Assembly (NCBI GenBank): GCA_902729315.2 | Contig: LR746276.1 | Coordinates: 4,882,669 to 4,946,668 of the forward strand | Reading direction: 5' to 3' | Length of the DNA stretch: 64,000 nt | DNA from: Spirodela intermedia | Taxonomy: Eukaryota; Streptophyta; Magnoliopsida; Alismatales; Araceae | Shown here: in pieces, positions 35,558 through 50,800 of the stretch | Layout: every line of letters begins with the position of its first letter | Numbering within the stretch: position 1 is the first letter of the stretch | Made by a program: the position numbers and the translations under genes | The notes under the pieces: model-generated | The model's database searches: none | The model's input: only the letters and a program-made list of their open reading frames with translations | What the model was told of the DNA's origin: nothing

Positions 35558-37017
35558 ATGGATCCCACTGCAGGAGGACCATCGATGCACCTGGTGCTAT
35601 CGGCAGAGTCTGTTCCTCACTTTGTGGAAGGAGTCTCCCTCGTTCTTTCTCGTTGGACGGCACTCCAGATGGCTGTGGAGGATGGGTGGGGCGGCAAGGA
35701 CTCTCGCCAGAAGTCACAAGAGCTTGAATCTGGTATTGTCTCCTGGTTCATCCAGTCCAAAGGTTAGCTTTTCTATCCATCTCCAAGGCCTGATTGAGCT
35801 ACTTTCCAATTTTTTTAAAAGTTAACTGTTAATTTGCCCCACTTTCAGAGCCTCTCTACATCGATGACTTGGAGAGAATGCTCGAGGAGAGCATGGTCCT
35901 CTCTTTTAACACAGAGATTGATGACGGCAGTGTTGGAGAGGTACAACAAGGACTGCAACTCATGTAGAGGATCATGTCGTTTTTTGTGGTCTTCTTGTTC
36001 AATTTTTTTCTGCCCCCGATTTAGTAGCTCAGAGTGAGGAGCATAAGTACGCTCACCTACTATCACTTGATCTTACCCAGGTTGCTGAGCAGTTAATGAT
36101 TATACATGAAGAATGCCTTGAAGGAAATTATGCATCAATTGAAAGGCTGAGGACGTCTAAGCCTGGAACACATGCTGTTTCTCAAAGTCTGAGGGTAATT
36201 ATCCTAAACTCTTGGAGATATTTCATCACCATATAACTACCACATTGATTTTCCTACACTTTGCTTGACCAGTATCATACAACCTGGCCTCTGCAATCAA
36301 TCAATCATTTGGCGTCACTATTGTTAGACCCAGATCATGATGCCTTTAAGTAGGGGAAATATTTTAAAACTCCCACACATGATGCCTCCTGTGCCAGCCA
36401 CATGATTGATAAACATATTTGGAAGTGTGATAAGAAAATATCTAAGCGCCAGAGGCATCTCATCTAGTCTACATATCAGTCAAATGACATTTAATACTCT
36501 TCAGAGAAAGCCATTTAGCCCTTTTTACCCCATTTTTTCTTACCTTCTTCAGTTTTTGGAAACCTCAATAAAAGGAGAACTGAGCTAGTTTGTTCCGAAC
36601 ACTTTTTTTTTTTTGGACCTTTCCATTGGGTAATGCTTCTTTTAAATATTTTCTTACGTCATTGATATGAATGTGTGTGTAAGGATATGGGAAATTATTT
36701 TTTTCGACCTTTGAATATGTTGCCGCAATACTGTACAAGGTTTCTTATTGAAAATCATAGTTTCCAAAATAAGAAATAAAAAAATCTTCAATTAGTTGGG
36801 ACTCTTCTTCTTATTTGTCTAATATTTCATCACGCAGATGATGGATGAGAATGAAGATGAGAGTTCTGACGACGAAGAAGCATCAGACATGATGATGGTT
36901 GATGACTTGAAGCTGAAGCCCGTCGTTGGGGGCGAGAAGAACCCTAAACAGGTTGTTGATGAGGACGGGTGGTCTGTCGTCCCTTCTAGGAAGAGCAAGG
37001 GTAAGAGGGCAGGCTGA
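35558..37017 (+). CDS. TSR2: Pre-rRNA-processing protein TSR2 homologue
   Basis: Four exons (35558-35762, 35849-35940, 36081-36194, 36838-37017) join in frame to 196 residues with GT..AG junctions. The N-terminal half carries the TSR2 family signature: FVEGVSLVLSRWTALQMAVE followed by DGWGG (Trp44-Gly45-Gly46), then LYIDDLERMLEESM. The C-terminal half has an acidic stretch (ENEDESSDDEEASD) and ends in DEDGWSVVPSRKSKGKR, also typical of the family. In yeast, Tsr2 is the chaperone that escorts ribosomal protein eS26 (Rps26) to pre-ribosomes and releases it from its importin; the same nuclear/cytosolic role is inferred here. Length agrees with other TSR2 proteins. A (CT)n tract lies in the 3' flank at 37231-37262. 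Confidence 0.95.
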
Positions 37018-37229
37018 AGTTCATGGCATTGTGCTATCGAGCTGATGAAATTTTGTTCTAGAATGGTCTGAATGCCTCAGTACTCGACAGAATTCAGCAG
37101 CCTCCATCGACGACAAAGCTGATGACTTGTATATTCAAACCATGCTTTCTTTGTCTGAAGATTAATGTCTTTTATAGGGGGGTCTAGAGTGGTATTTTCT
37201 TCGTAGTCAAGGAAGGATACTTACTTTGG

Positions 37230-37260
<31 letters not shown>

Positions 37261-37488
37261 CCTTCATTGTTTACAGTTGTTTATGGTGAAGGACCCTTTT
37301 GTACGCGTGGTACTTATTGAGGTTGGTCCACTTACTCTTCATACTTGTCAGTATTCTATGTATACAAGCGAAAGGTATACGCTCATAATTTGCGCACAGG
37401 GTAGAGAGAGTGCAGGTTCTTGCACAGCATATGGGTTTTAGGTGTAATCCTTCTGAAGGTTGGATAGAACCCATGTTAACAGGTTAAC

Positions 37489-37523
37489 AAGAGAGAGGGA
37501 GAGGGAGAGGGAGAGAGAGAGAG
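37489..37523. repeat. (GA)n-rich tract
   Basis: Interrupted GA/GGGA run in the region between TSR2 and the topoisomerase gene. Confidence 0.85.
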
Positions 37524-37784
37524 GACTGGTATTTTATGTCATATTCTTCAGAATTCATAAAAAATGATCATGACGTATTCTATTCATATAATCGTGCCGT
37601 GTATGAATGGTCGACCTAAGTATCGTTTCGATCTTACTTTTTGCTACACATGAATAAGAGTGCTAACAGATCAGGTTATATGACGAAGAACCACTTGTAC
37701 CATTTATGCATTTTATTACCACCCTTTATTTCTTTAATTTTTGAAACGTGTGCTTAGAAATTTTCTTCTGGTTATCTTACTCAA

Positions 37785-38107
37785 GACTAGCCATGATTCA
37801 TCACAATAAATAAATTATACTTCATTTCCTAAATTAACCTAGTGATCTATGTAATTGGGTAGTCGAATTCAAGGAAATCTACCCCTCTCCCCCCATCTTT
37901 CTCACAGAACTAGTCACCCATACATGTCAACTAGTAAGAGTAGAACCCCACAAACCCTGTGGATATTCACTACGAAAAGTGCCTTTTGGTTCTCTCTCAA
38001 CACTAGCCTTGATTCATCACAATAAATACATCATAATTAATTTCCTAAATTAATGTAGTCATCTATGTAATTAGGTAGTCGAATCCAAGGAAAAACACCC
38101 AAATCCA

Positions 38108-38161
<54 letters not shown>

Positions 38162-38240
38162 ACACAACTAGTCTCCCAGACATGTCAACTAGTAAGAGTA
38201 GAATCCCACAAATCCCATGGATATTCACTGCAGTTGATTG
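37785..38240 (+). repeat. Tandem duplication of ~200 bp with internal (CT)n expansion
   Basis: Two copies (about 37785-37980 and 38003-38240) share ACTAGCC-TGATTCATCAC, AATAAAT, TTTCCTAAATTAA, ATCTATGTAATT-GGTAGTCG, ATCTTTCTCAC and CATGTCAACTAGTAAGAGTA. The second copy contains a 43-bp CT run (38110-38152) where the first has CCCCTCTCCCCCC, so the microsatellite grew inside one copy. It lies in the 3' intergenic space of two converging genes (TSR2 plus, topoisomerase minus). Confidence 0.85.
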
Positions 38241-38878
38241 CCACTTTTAACCCATATTTGCTTCCAACAGCATCATACTTCTCATAACTCACAGCAAAAA
38301 TCAAGCAAAAAGGGAGCATTTCCCTAATTAGGGTACGCAGGGTTTAATACTCGAAAAACATTGAGAATAAATTGCCACGTTGGAAGCATTTGAGGTAACT
38401 TCTGGGTCTGAGGAGAAAGGCGTCTTGAAGGGAATTAAAATAGCCCTATACATGCTTCTACTCTTCATATCACCCATGAATCCTGCCTGGTAAGTAACTT
38501 CTTCCTTTCTCTCTCTAGCAATGGCTCTGCAGCATGAAAAACCCACTTTTTTTTTTTTTTTCTAATTGGGGAATACGAGTGGCATCTGTTCTTCCTCAGA
38601 AGAAGAAGAAGAAGATGACAGTTTTTATGACATCATTTTAATAATAATAATAACAATAATTTAGAAGAATATCAGCTTACATATTGCCCCCTCAGAGTGA
38701 TTATGTTACAACAAGTACTGCCTGTGTGTGGCCTCGCCCATAACAGACGTGGAGGAAGACCTAAACCTTACGGGGACTCATGAAATAAATGAAATAAATG
38801 CAGGGCCAAAACTGTGATTAAACCAATGTAGAGATCATTGTTCGAAATTCTGTTTTCTCAACTCACCCCAAAATGTTG

Positions 38879-41800
38879 CTAAGCTTCTTGAGCTTTTGGC
38901 TTGTTCTTCGGCCGACCACATTGCTTTGCGTTCTTGCTCAGCAAGAGCTTCAGGCCGGCTTCGAGGGTGATCTTCTTAGGGTCTATGTTCTGATAAAATA
39001 TATTAATCAGTCAGAAACAGGGGAGATCTTAGAGTCTGAATTAGTAAATCTATTCTTTTTATTTCCCGAAAGAGGGGTAACAAGCACAACGCATTCATTT
39101 AAGAACAAAAAAAAAAAAAAAAAAGCGTCAGTATGACTGGAAAAACCTGGTTCTGATCCCCCAAACGTGCCTAGTAACATGCACCGATTAAAGGAAAAAA
39201 AAAGAAACTGTCTAACTAAAAATCGATTTATAATTTTCCAAAATATGGTGGTACCATGCATTGATTTAAGAACAAAAAACGGAGGGTAAATAAAAATCTC
39301 TTTTTTATTTCCCAAGAGTGGGTAGGAGGAACAAAAATGAACTGTACCTTGTTTGATTTAAGAACAAAAAAAAAAAGGAGGGTATGAACTCAAAAGTTTC
39401 TTCTCATCTCAAAAAGATAGGTAATAGAATGCATTTATTCGAAAAGAGCAAGAAGGGAGGGTATGACTAGATATTCCTAGAATATATAATATTCAGACTA
39501 GATTATCAGCCAATATATGAAGAGAGAGAAGCACCCACCTTGGGAACTGGAGCAATGGTTCTCCGATGTCTGATAGAAAATCCAACCTTTGAGTGCTTCA
39601 ACACGACGGGCTGCTTGTCGTCTGGATGCTCACCCTGCAGTGGATATTGTGGAGTTTATGAGACTCAGAAGCATTTGATTGATTAGAAGGGAGCTGGGAA
39701 ATGGCATATTGTGATAAGGACAGCCATACCAGTGTCAACGGATACTGCAGCAACTCCATAGCATCCTGTACAGTCATTGACTCGACATCCTTGGCCTGAA
39801 AAAAATCAACACCCAAAAATAAGGACAATTTTTTGGTGATAGAATCCTTCAGATTAATAAGCATTACGGTTACATCAGAGCAGAGTTTCTGGGAGGAGAA
39901 GTTTTTCTTGAAGAAAAGAACTAACCAGTTTGTATAGATAAAGGCTTAAAAAAGAACAGGGTCTGTCAATCATATGATGCTAACGAGTTCCATAAAGCAG
40001 GCTATTAAAGTATCTCCTGGTAATTTATAAAATCATCGTAGCTTCCTCCTCTAAGTGGAAGAGAAAAAAAAAATGTATGGCAGGTTCACTTCTAGATATT
40101 ACAAATCTGCTACTCTATAAGGAACAAGATTGTGAAGCTCCGTTTAACATGGTTTGTTGCTCAGAAAATCAACAACCCGGGGCCCCTGAGGGGTCAGGAT
40201 AATTATAAATGTTGACGCACAAACCATATGCATGATGGAAATCATGCCAAGTAGGCTTCAACCGAAGAATTTCCATCTTGGTTACCAGCATTTTGAATGC
40301 TAGTAACCAAAATGAATTTCCATCTTAAGGGGGTTTTTAGAAATTAATGGATGACACAACAACAGAGGCTCAAGAGGTGGGAATCCTGTGAACCACTGTC
40401 AAGAGAAGACCGAAGACCGAAGACCGAAGCTTGTGGGCCATTTCTTGTTATTGTGAAGAATCCGTCATTTCAAACAGTGATGTCATCGTAAGATCCAAGC
40501 ACCGCACTCAATCACTAAACCTGGGGCTAGTGGGACTGGTGCAGGTGATTGAAATTCAATTAAAATTCAACTTAGTCTTCATATTTACTCACAAATTGAG
40601 GGAGGTGAAGCCCTCGATGCCTCTGCAACACAGAATCCATAAGTAGTCATGATCCTGTTTTATTTTGTGAAGTTAAGATACTTGTTTTTAGTGTTAAAAA
40701 AGGTAAGGTGAGACGGGTAGGATCTAATGGGCTATGATTGCTATTGTAGTTTTAAATGTAAAAAAATATTATTAATGGCGTAAGAAACATCAGAAAAAAT
40801 AAGCGAATTCTTTCTTTCCTACTAAACATTAGAAAACAATTATTCTATTTCTAGTAAAACTCGTGGCTAAAGAACAGAAAACAAAAAGAATCAATAATGT
40901 ACTAGTCGTAAATGTGAAAGTTTCTCCTGACGTTGTGAGAATTAGTCGTAATACGATCATATATTGGCCAGAATTGAATCGGTCTTACCAATAAAATTTC
41001 CATTCATCCCAGATCAGGTCATAATTAGCAACCGATTCTAAAATATTTCTCATTTCCCTCAAAGAAAATGATCTAAAAACGAAAGACATGGCGCATCACG
41101 AAATAATATAAAAAGAGACAAAGTGAAAATATAAAAAACTTTCCAATCAAATTGTGCCCTAACATATGCAAATGCAAATCATTTATAAATCATCTGGTGG
41201 ACAATTTTATTCACACTGACCTCAATAGAAGCCCTTTTTGGTGGACAACCTTTTCTGTCCTCCCCTAGTTGGACATAAAATCCATAGGGACCATTCTTCA
41301 AGAAAATCTGAAGGAGAAAAGCATACACAGGATATACTTAAGCCGACGAAAGTAAACCAAGGACTCGGATAATAATCAATCTTAGAGTTGCGTAAATAAC
41401 CTTCTCGTTTGAGCTAGGACTGAGGCCTAACAATTTCGGCTGAAAGCACATCTCTGGCTTTTCAGATGGAACTACCTCTTCGTCTTCACTGAACACTGTC
41501 CCTGCAATGTACCTGCAAGTAAATTGTTAACTGATGATTGACAGAAATAGATGATCCGTTAACAGAGGGACATAGAAGATGAAACAGTTAGGTGAAAGCA
41601 AAAAAGCTAATCCAGGACTTAGAAGTTAAGACTTGGTCATACAGAAACTGGCAGACCTTTAACATAGAAGAACTTCGTGTCCTTTCACTACTCACTTGTA
41701 CGTAGGTAATGATACTCTGTCAGTGTAGGAAACTTTCACCACTCCAAGGTCCCAACAAGCAGGAGATTTTATGAGATGCTGCAAGACAAATTTTCCATAT

Positions 41801-44800
41801 TCCCTCACTCTAGTTTTGATTCTGAAACTAGTACCAACATAAGCCCAACATCGAGCCAACCCCTCTTTGTTTCATCCACCGACGTCAAAGTAAGGCCTCA
41901 TCACTCAATCACCCCCATTTCTAAATTTTATGAAAATACACTCGTGGATGATGGAGATATTTCGCCTGGGAAGACCATGCAATAAGCAGAGAATATGAAT
42001 CACAGGCACAAAATTACACTGAAGGGTTGAAGAAAATAACTCAGCACTTACTTGCATCTTGGGTGTTGATTACAGCCAATGAAATAGCCGGCACCAAATC
42101 TACTGACTTTAAGAACTAACGTCCCATCTGAACAGCTGTATTCATATTGAAAATCAGTTAAAAAGAAAAACAGTAGGATCTTTCTGACCTTCGTTTGACC
42201 AGACTGTTGATCAGATACTAGACAAGACTGCAGAAAGCAGAGTACACAAACTTAAGATGCATTAAGGATGAATTTCGAAATATCTTCTTCTAGAAATCAT
42301 CAAACGAAGATGGAATATGAAGGATCTTATTTGCATTTCTTTGTCATGGCATTTTGTGCCCAAATAGAATCATAAGATATATTAAACCAATTGGCATGTG
42401 AGTTCCTCCAGGTGCCTTTGTGATTTTTTTGTACTCCAGAATAATGAGAAATGAGCAAAGGGATGCCCCACACTGCATATGAAAATAAGTCTACTTCGAA
42501 TGCAACAGTATTATACATCACTCACAGTTACAACAACAAAGATTGATTGCCCCCCAGGGTACCCAAATCCAAACATTAATTGATGGGATGAGTGGGAACA
42601 CAAGAAGGTGAATATGTTAGATCAAATATCATCCAGGGGCCACAGAGTGGGCCCAAAAAAGCCCACACCAGCAACGTAAAAGGCTGCTCAGTGTGGTTCT
42701 GAACACCTTGTGTGTCGGGGACATCTAGTTACCAATACTAGAAAAATCAACCAAAAGGAAAAAAAGAGGCTTCATGACAGGTGATTCCCAGCACCGAAAT
42801 CCATACGTATCACGTAGCATAGCTATTTCAAGATTTAAATATTATTTTTTCGAGTTAATAGGGAGGGCTATTGTTACAAAGATGATTGAGATTTGAGAGA
42901 GACGATTCCATTAGAGAACTGTTTGAAATATATCCAGCAAAGCAAATGCCATAACCTTCTATGACATGAGCAGTCAACAGGGCATCAAACTAAAAGAATC
43001 TATTATAAAATCTCGGTCAAGAGTGACTGTTCGTCATAGAGGCCCCGGCGTGATGTAACTCTAATTACAGATTACATATCATGCCAGGAGAGTCTCTCCA
43101 GGAACGCTGAAAAACATTCACAAAAGCTAATCACGACTAACCTAGACATACTCAAAAGGAGGAAATACTGCCATTCGAAAGAGCAGTCCAATGACCCTCA
43201 ACTGCAGTACAGAACAGTAACCACAACCAGCCACAGACACGCCATGTTCTGTGACTTCCTGTAAAAGGGGTGCTAAAAGTACCAGAGGGATGAAGAAACG
43301 AATAAATTGGATAAGAAACCCTGGTAAACATTTCTCATAATTTAAATATTTACTTTTTCATTAATCCTTTTGTATATAAAAGCAAATCTACTTTGCTGAA
43401 GTCATACAATTTATAATGCAGATGGATGAACCATCTAGGTGCGAGAATTCATCCATTTTCCAATGCTAAGCGTCTTCAATGCTAAAAGTCATTAATAATT
43501 TTCATAGAATCTAGTTACATTTGAAATTGAACAAACTAGGTTCCTTTTCAACATTTTCATACGATTCATGGGGAAAATGCCGTATTCTTATCACTTCAGA
43601 TAAACTTTTAAGGATCTGATACTCATTATTTTCAGGTTTACCCAGGCCAACTCTTTCTTGCACCCTTTTTTTGTCACCCACCATCATTTCAAGCATAGAA
43701 CGTGGTAAAAGAAGTGGAAGAAGAGGAAGAGAAAGAAGAATAGAGAAGCCCTCTCCATTACTGACAGCAGAAACGGAAGAAGCAGCTGCTTCTACCTCTA
43801 AACCGGATTTTTTTAAAAACTTTTTTCCCTCTTGAATGCTAGGGAATGACTACACCAGCAGACCAGAAAGAAGTAAGGATGGATAGTCGCTGCAACAGAG
43901 AAATGGGAGGAAAGACTCACCTCTGACATCAGCAAGCACCTTCTGACGCCACCCTCTGCTGAAGGTGTCCATCGTGGGAAGCTGCCTAGATGCAGGGTCT
44001 ATGGGAAAATGCAAAGATCTGGCAGTTATGCCATGCTCTATTGAATATGTCCATAACGCAGTTTTTACAAACACAAATCTTCATTCCTACCTTTTTTTAA
44101 ATTTTGAGATGGCATTTTTCCACAACAATGATTAACCTAACCAATTCGATACTGATCCGATGAGCTGAAGCTCAAAAAAGTATATTAGAAATTTTCTTCT
44201 GCAGGATCTAGTAAAATAAGATTTGAAGGTAAATATGCTTTGCTCTTCGTCACTGAAGTGGAATCTGGTTAGAAATGTCGTCAAAAAGGAGGAAATCAGG
44301 GAGGAGATGAAATTTTCTGGGGACAAAAGATGTTACTTCCCAGTGGGGGGTGGGGGGGGCGGGGACAACAGTAGGAATGAGTGTAACTCTTAGATAAACA
44401 CTGTAAAGATTTGATAGCGGCTTCGCATCTGCATGTGCTCCACATGGTGGGCATAAATCAAAACTACAATAGTACGAGATACATTGTAATATAAAAATAA
44501 AGAACCTCGAGACAGTTAATGAAAACCATTACTGCAGAACTCAGATCTTGGAGTCAACATTTCAGCTGCTTTGAAGGAGTTAACCATGCTTCCGATTAGG
44601 CAAAAAATCCATCCAAATTTATTTCTTACGAGCATCAAACAAGAACTCTTCTCTGGTGATGAAAACAGCATCTCTTACAAATAAAGACTATCAACAAAAA
44701 AATCTGCTTCATAACTATGAGAAGGTATACAGCAATAAACGAAAAAAGTACCTGGGACACGCTCGACCTTTATCTGGAAGTGAAGCAAACAAGATATGTC

Positions 44801-47800
44801 CAAGTGTTTCCTCCAACATCTTCTCAACCTATGAAAAAGAATGAATAGAATCATATCGCATTGAATTAATGACAAAGAAAGAAGGGGTGCAGGAAGTCAC
44901 CACAATCACAAAAAAGTGTACAAAAGGCAGTTCACCACGCAAAAGGATATGTCTACAAAAATACCAAAGAAAATTTTAAAGAACCCAAAAACAGGAGCTT
45001 CCTGCCTGCGCCACCCCCATCCCCGCAAAAAAACCTACCCAAATGCAGACTACATTTCAATCTGCCAAAACACAATCCCTAGACGCCTCAGTTACTTGCC
45101 AAACCTTTGCCGAATACCACAGAAGCCTGAAATTAATATAGCTATCTATCTATATATATATATATAATATCAACCATGCAGCTTTGCATTGAACATAATT
45201 AATTTCATGGAATTCTCCTTTGCCCACCATGCCATAACAATGAGTTTGATCCAACTATAAAGCCATGTGAATCTTCCAAACTGTTATTGTTGTATTACAA
45301 CGAATGATAACCAAAAGTACAAGTTGCTCTAGTAAGTAGTCTGCATCCTGGCAACAGTGCGTCATTCATGATCACATTTGATCTCTAATGGTGCGCTTAT
45401 GATATATCCAGTGTTAGAAGTGTGCAAAAATGATTTGGTACTAATTTGTTCTCGCTTCCAGTTGCTCAAGAGAAGGACATTATATTCCTGAATCAAATTT
45501 TCATTTTTTCGTTAGTCTAGATAGTCTTTTGAGGATTGCTCGCCACTACTATGCAATGTAGTTTTCTGCATATCAACTAGCCATGTGTGACCTTGCATGG
45601 ATACTAATTAGATGTTTTCTTCAAGTACTTCTCATTACCCGTAAGGGGGTTGATGTCCTGCAAACAGCTGTGGCCAGAATTCACCATATCTTTAGATCAA
45701 TGATTGGATAAACCAAACCAATGATTGATGGATTACGGTTAATGATAATTTTGACGTGGGTGTTCAAGGCATATCGTTTTTTCATGCATCGATTTTGTCA
45801 CACCCATCATTTAACATAAAAACTGGTGGCTAATGCCACCCTCCATGTCAAAAACAGTTTAAAGCTAGTTTCTGGTAGAAATTTGGTTCAAGCGTAAGAA
45901 GAGACATAACGGTACAACTCCAACAGCATTAAAAGTAAACAAGGCTACATCTATGACATCTTTATGGACTGAAGTTTCTCATAGCCACAAAAAGTAAAGA
46001 CCGTACTGACATTCTAAGAATATTCAGGCAAATATGTCAGAGGAAACCAATACCTGCCGAATATTAACATTACTAGCAAGTTGGCAGAACCTGCTAAATC
46101 GAGACCAATAATCTCTCAGAAGTCCCTTCCAGTCAGTTATGCCAGCCGAAACATTGTCAAGCTGTTAAATTGGTTAACCATGTATCCAACAAAGGATGTA
46201 AGAGATGAATCCAAAAATGGAGTAGATTAAGAAATCATAACACGAGGACTAAAGAAAGAAAAAATCATCAATGATGTTGACATCTTTGTGAAGATGTGTA
46301 CAAATTCTAAATGATTATAAGCTAGGGATAGAACTATAAGATGGCTCAGTAATATCTATGTTAAGATTGTGAAATAAACTTGACACTTGTTCAGCTGCTA
46401 ATCTTCAACTGATAATTCTGAAAACCTAATTCAATAACCGAACTTCAATCACACCTTTATCGCCAGAAAAAATGTAGATAGCAGATATTCAGTTCCTCAC
46501 CAATCTCATAGCACAACATTTATCCTCATTTTAGGCTCACACCGCCTTAATAACAGAGACCTACGTCATAAGCAGCCACTTGGCTACCTTAAGGCTCATG
46601 CAGATACCCAGGGTGTTGTGTGGAATCTCAGACCCTCTTCTACCATTAATGTTCAAGAAGCAGCAGGAGAAATGGCATTCCCCTTAAAAGATCTCAAAAG
46701 AAGAAATCGACCGCAACCGACATTAAAAAATGGATCACAGATGTCCACGCTCAAGATATCAGTTCTGTCGTTCAATCAGTCTTGCTTCAGAGAAGTGCAC
46801 CACATGGTCAAAGTTTGAAAGTTCTTTCTGCTTTTGTTGGCACAGGATGTGACATTGAGATCAATATAAATTTTCATACCATTTTGATCTTGTAGTGAGG
46901 GTTTTCAGCATTATGTGGAACGAAAAACAGGGAACAATGGCCTAATTTAGTAATTTAAGGACATCGGAACATCTTGGAAATGAATCATCCTTGATCTGTT
47001 GAAGACAAACTACTACAATGATCAATAGATTTCCAAAAGCAGTCAGCTTTAAGGCCTTCTTGAGTTTTTCAGTCTGACTAATGTGATAAACTTAACAAAT
47101 CATGGCATAGTGAACTCGATCACAAATTGGAGCCTGAAATCGTACAATTCCCAAATATTTGGCACAGCCTCTGAGCGGCAAATTACCTTCATCTAGTCTC
47201 CTCATAGTTTAGCATCTGTGACCATCAAGGAAGAAATGCAACAAGAAAAAAATCACAAATTAAAAAAAATAGAAAATCATATGGGTTACCTCATTCTCCA
47301 TATCAGCTGTGAAGCTGTAGTCTGCAACCTCAGAGAAATGGTGTGACAGAAATGCTGAAACCTATAGAAAACAAGTAGTGAAAATTGAGCTGAGCTATTT
47401 CTTCGAAATAGACAAATAGAAGAACTGTCAATCTCTATAATATATATGCATCTAAAATTGAAGACAATAGACGAATGCATATCAACAAATAGATACCATT
47501 AATTCGTAAACATAGACATAAAAATTAGATTGTTACAAAAAGATATCAGGTACCATTTGAAAGATTACCAATAAACCATTGAAGAAACCTACTCAGATAT
47601 TATCTGCAGTGGAAGAAAAAATAAGGAACCGCCCGGAATTATTTCTAATGTTCAATCGAACTCGATTGTAAAAGGAAACAAGCTGAAACCGCAAGGGCTT
47701 TATTTTACTCGGAACACTCTCACCTTCAGGGATTTTTGTTTCAAAACAGAGTCAGATAAATAAGATATTTTTCATGCTTTCTAACATTGTGAGGACTGTA

Positions 47801-50800
47801 AATCTCATCATCTTTGATGACAAGAAAGACCAAACGAGCCATGACTCCCCGACAATGAAGGCAAATGCGATTTTTTCTTAAATTGGGTTGCTTTTCTTAA
47901 GTAATATGTTTAGAGCTTTTTAATGGATCCAATGACATTTCATTCATTTTCAGGCTTTATTCACTACCTTACTCGTTTATAATTTAAACTTTAGACGTTG
48001 AATAAAATGAACGTGGCATATAAGAGGTTGTTTGTGAACTTGCCAGATTCATTGCGTATTTGCAAGACTTGACAATCTAAATATCAAACTTCATATTTTT
48101 TCTTAATACTTCCGGACAGCCTTAGTTGAGATCAGACGCTGAGAATTTAGTAAGAACTGTTAACATATTTAACATGCGAAAATTGAGACTGATCAGGTTT
48201 TCAGAGTAAGAATGGCAACTTGCATTTTAAGAAGATTCTAGTAGTCCCTTGATACTAAAACATAACAAGTAACGCGTGCAAGAAAGCCTTTTCACCTTTG
48301 TTGTTGGAAACTCTTTTAGTTTTAGCTACTATGTGGTAACGGTATCCCCCTTCCTTATGAGTTTCCGTTGCCTTTAGAAATAAAATATAATATGCAACTA
48401 TTTGGGGTAACACGAAAAAATCTTTCTTTTGTAAGGAAAAAATATTGTTGAACAATACAAGCTGATTATCTTCTACCAACTATTGTGCATTTTTTGCATC
48501 ACTTCTAGGCAAATAAATTCAGGATTCACTAAGCTAAATAAATGTCCAAAATTAAGGGAAAACGTGCAGAAAATAAGTTATTTTATGAAAAGAGTAACAA
48601 ATTAGAGCTCAGGAGTCAACCCATGAATTGGAAAGTCGACACCGTTATATATCAACAATTGAGACAGGTGTTGGCACTTGTGTGCAAAATAAACCAAGAT
48701 TTCCTAAGCCTCAGCCCTTACAAAACGATAAAAAATAAAAATAAAAATTTAGGGAAATGAATATAGGAATCATGGAAATCTATATAACATTAAGTAAAGA
48801 ATACCGAAAGAGCCTTTCTGTAATTTAGTTTTTTAAGCCTTACTAGGCACACATTTCATACCTCAGGCGACCTCTATAGAACAATAAGTTTCCTAGTCTA
48901 AGAATCATGAATATACGTATATAGATTTTTCTGTAAGATCCGATATCAAGTACGAAAAAAAAAAACAGGGTTTTACGGCGACTAAGGTGAACAAGGTGGT
49001 AAAAAATATAATAAATAATAGCAGTAATATATATGATATAAATATTCTGGCACAAGGTCTTCTCAATATTCTGTCACCAGTCTTCCCTGATTCCTGCGGT
49101 ATAATACAAGGGTATTTTTCAGGAAGCCATCAATGGTGCAGAGCCTTGCAACTGTATCAGATGGATACTGGAACCGAATCCTTTAGCACAAAGTGAATAT
49201 AATATAACTCTCTTCCCCGGGCGAATCAGTATAATTTTGTGCGCATCATTTTCTCCTAGTTCATTTTCATTGCTCTCAACTCATTAGGAACTAGGATTTT
49301 CCCTAACTATCAGCAGTCTTTCACCCAAGAGCTCTTTAAATTTTTATAACAATGCTGACGGATAAAAACTTCATATGAATTATACAGCAATAAAAAAACC
49401 ACCAGATAAATCGGATATTATCATCTAGTTTGCCAAAGGAAAGTTACATTATCTGCCTATGCTAAGGCATTTGAAAAGGATAGAAGGATCTCTTCTCCAG
49501 ATCTATGGAAAAAATTTCCAATGATATTTAGGATTCAACAATGTAAGGCCATGCTAAAACAAAACCGCAGAAGGATAACAAGGGTAAAGGCACAAATTGG
49601 ATTTCAGAATTAAGCATGAAAAAGTTTAGATAAAGGATAGAGATGATAATAAAACATTTTTACAGTTGCTTTGGATTAACCCAATAGTTAAATGTTCGTT
49701 ATATAAGCTCATACCATGCGGCCTCGAAATTCTGGAAGTAAAGCTCGATTTTTCATCGTTACATAGTTTCTATCCTGGGAGACCGAAGAAATACAGATTT
49801 CAGAAAAAAATATATGTTAAATTGCTGGAAATAATTGTTAGCTACATTGAATTATGAAACATATAACATGTCAAGTCATGATTTTGGCTAACAAATGGAT
49901 ATAATACAAATGATGATCTAAAAAATACAAATAATATATGGAGATTAAAATTATTTTTCAAACGTTATCAGTATTTCATCAACCTACTATATTTCTTTGC
50001 TTATGCAACTATATATCAAGAGAGACAGGACATAATACTCTTTAAATTCATATAATTTACAAATAGTTTAGTTAGAAAACAAGGATGGGCTAGGATTTCA
50101 AACTTACATTAATGTCAAAGGAGAAAAATGTTTCTACAATATAAGAAAATATTAATGCTCAGTACTATAAAGTAAATAACTGACTGAATTTCATAACAAA
50201 ATGTCTAACGAAGTGAACAATTAGCTCACGCCTTCCCCTTTAATAAGTGAAACTAAGAATGAACACCAAAGAGAACAAAGTTATCAAAATTACCGTGAAA
50301 AATAATGGAAGAAAACTATATTCACAGGAACAAATCTTTCGGAAGTTGATTAATGCCTTGCCACTGATATAGAAACGAAGTGTATTTATGCAAAATCATA
50401 CCAACGTTTTTTCATAGAATACCAGATGAGGTTCTATAAAGCTATACACAGCTTGCATTTAACACACAACAAAAAAAAAGGAAATACACAAAAACGATAA
50501 CTACCCAAACTAAAGAAACACAAAATTCTTCAACCACCCCAATCATATGGAATCGTTGCATCTTAACATTTATATTAGTCGAGTACAATTTTTTACGGAA
50601 CAACACAATATAGGAACACCCACATCGAGTCTTCCATCCCCTATGTGTTAAGATTTAGTCTCCAGGACACAAAGTATAATCATCGACCAAGAACCCCCAC
50701 TCTAGGCTGTCAATACCACAATCTTCCTCTGCTGACCCTTCGATTGAATATTCCAAGTCATGATCTTCATTTAATCCGAATGCATTTCAGCTTCTTATCT

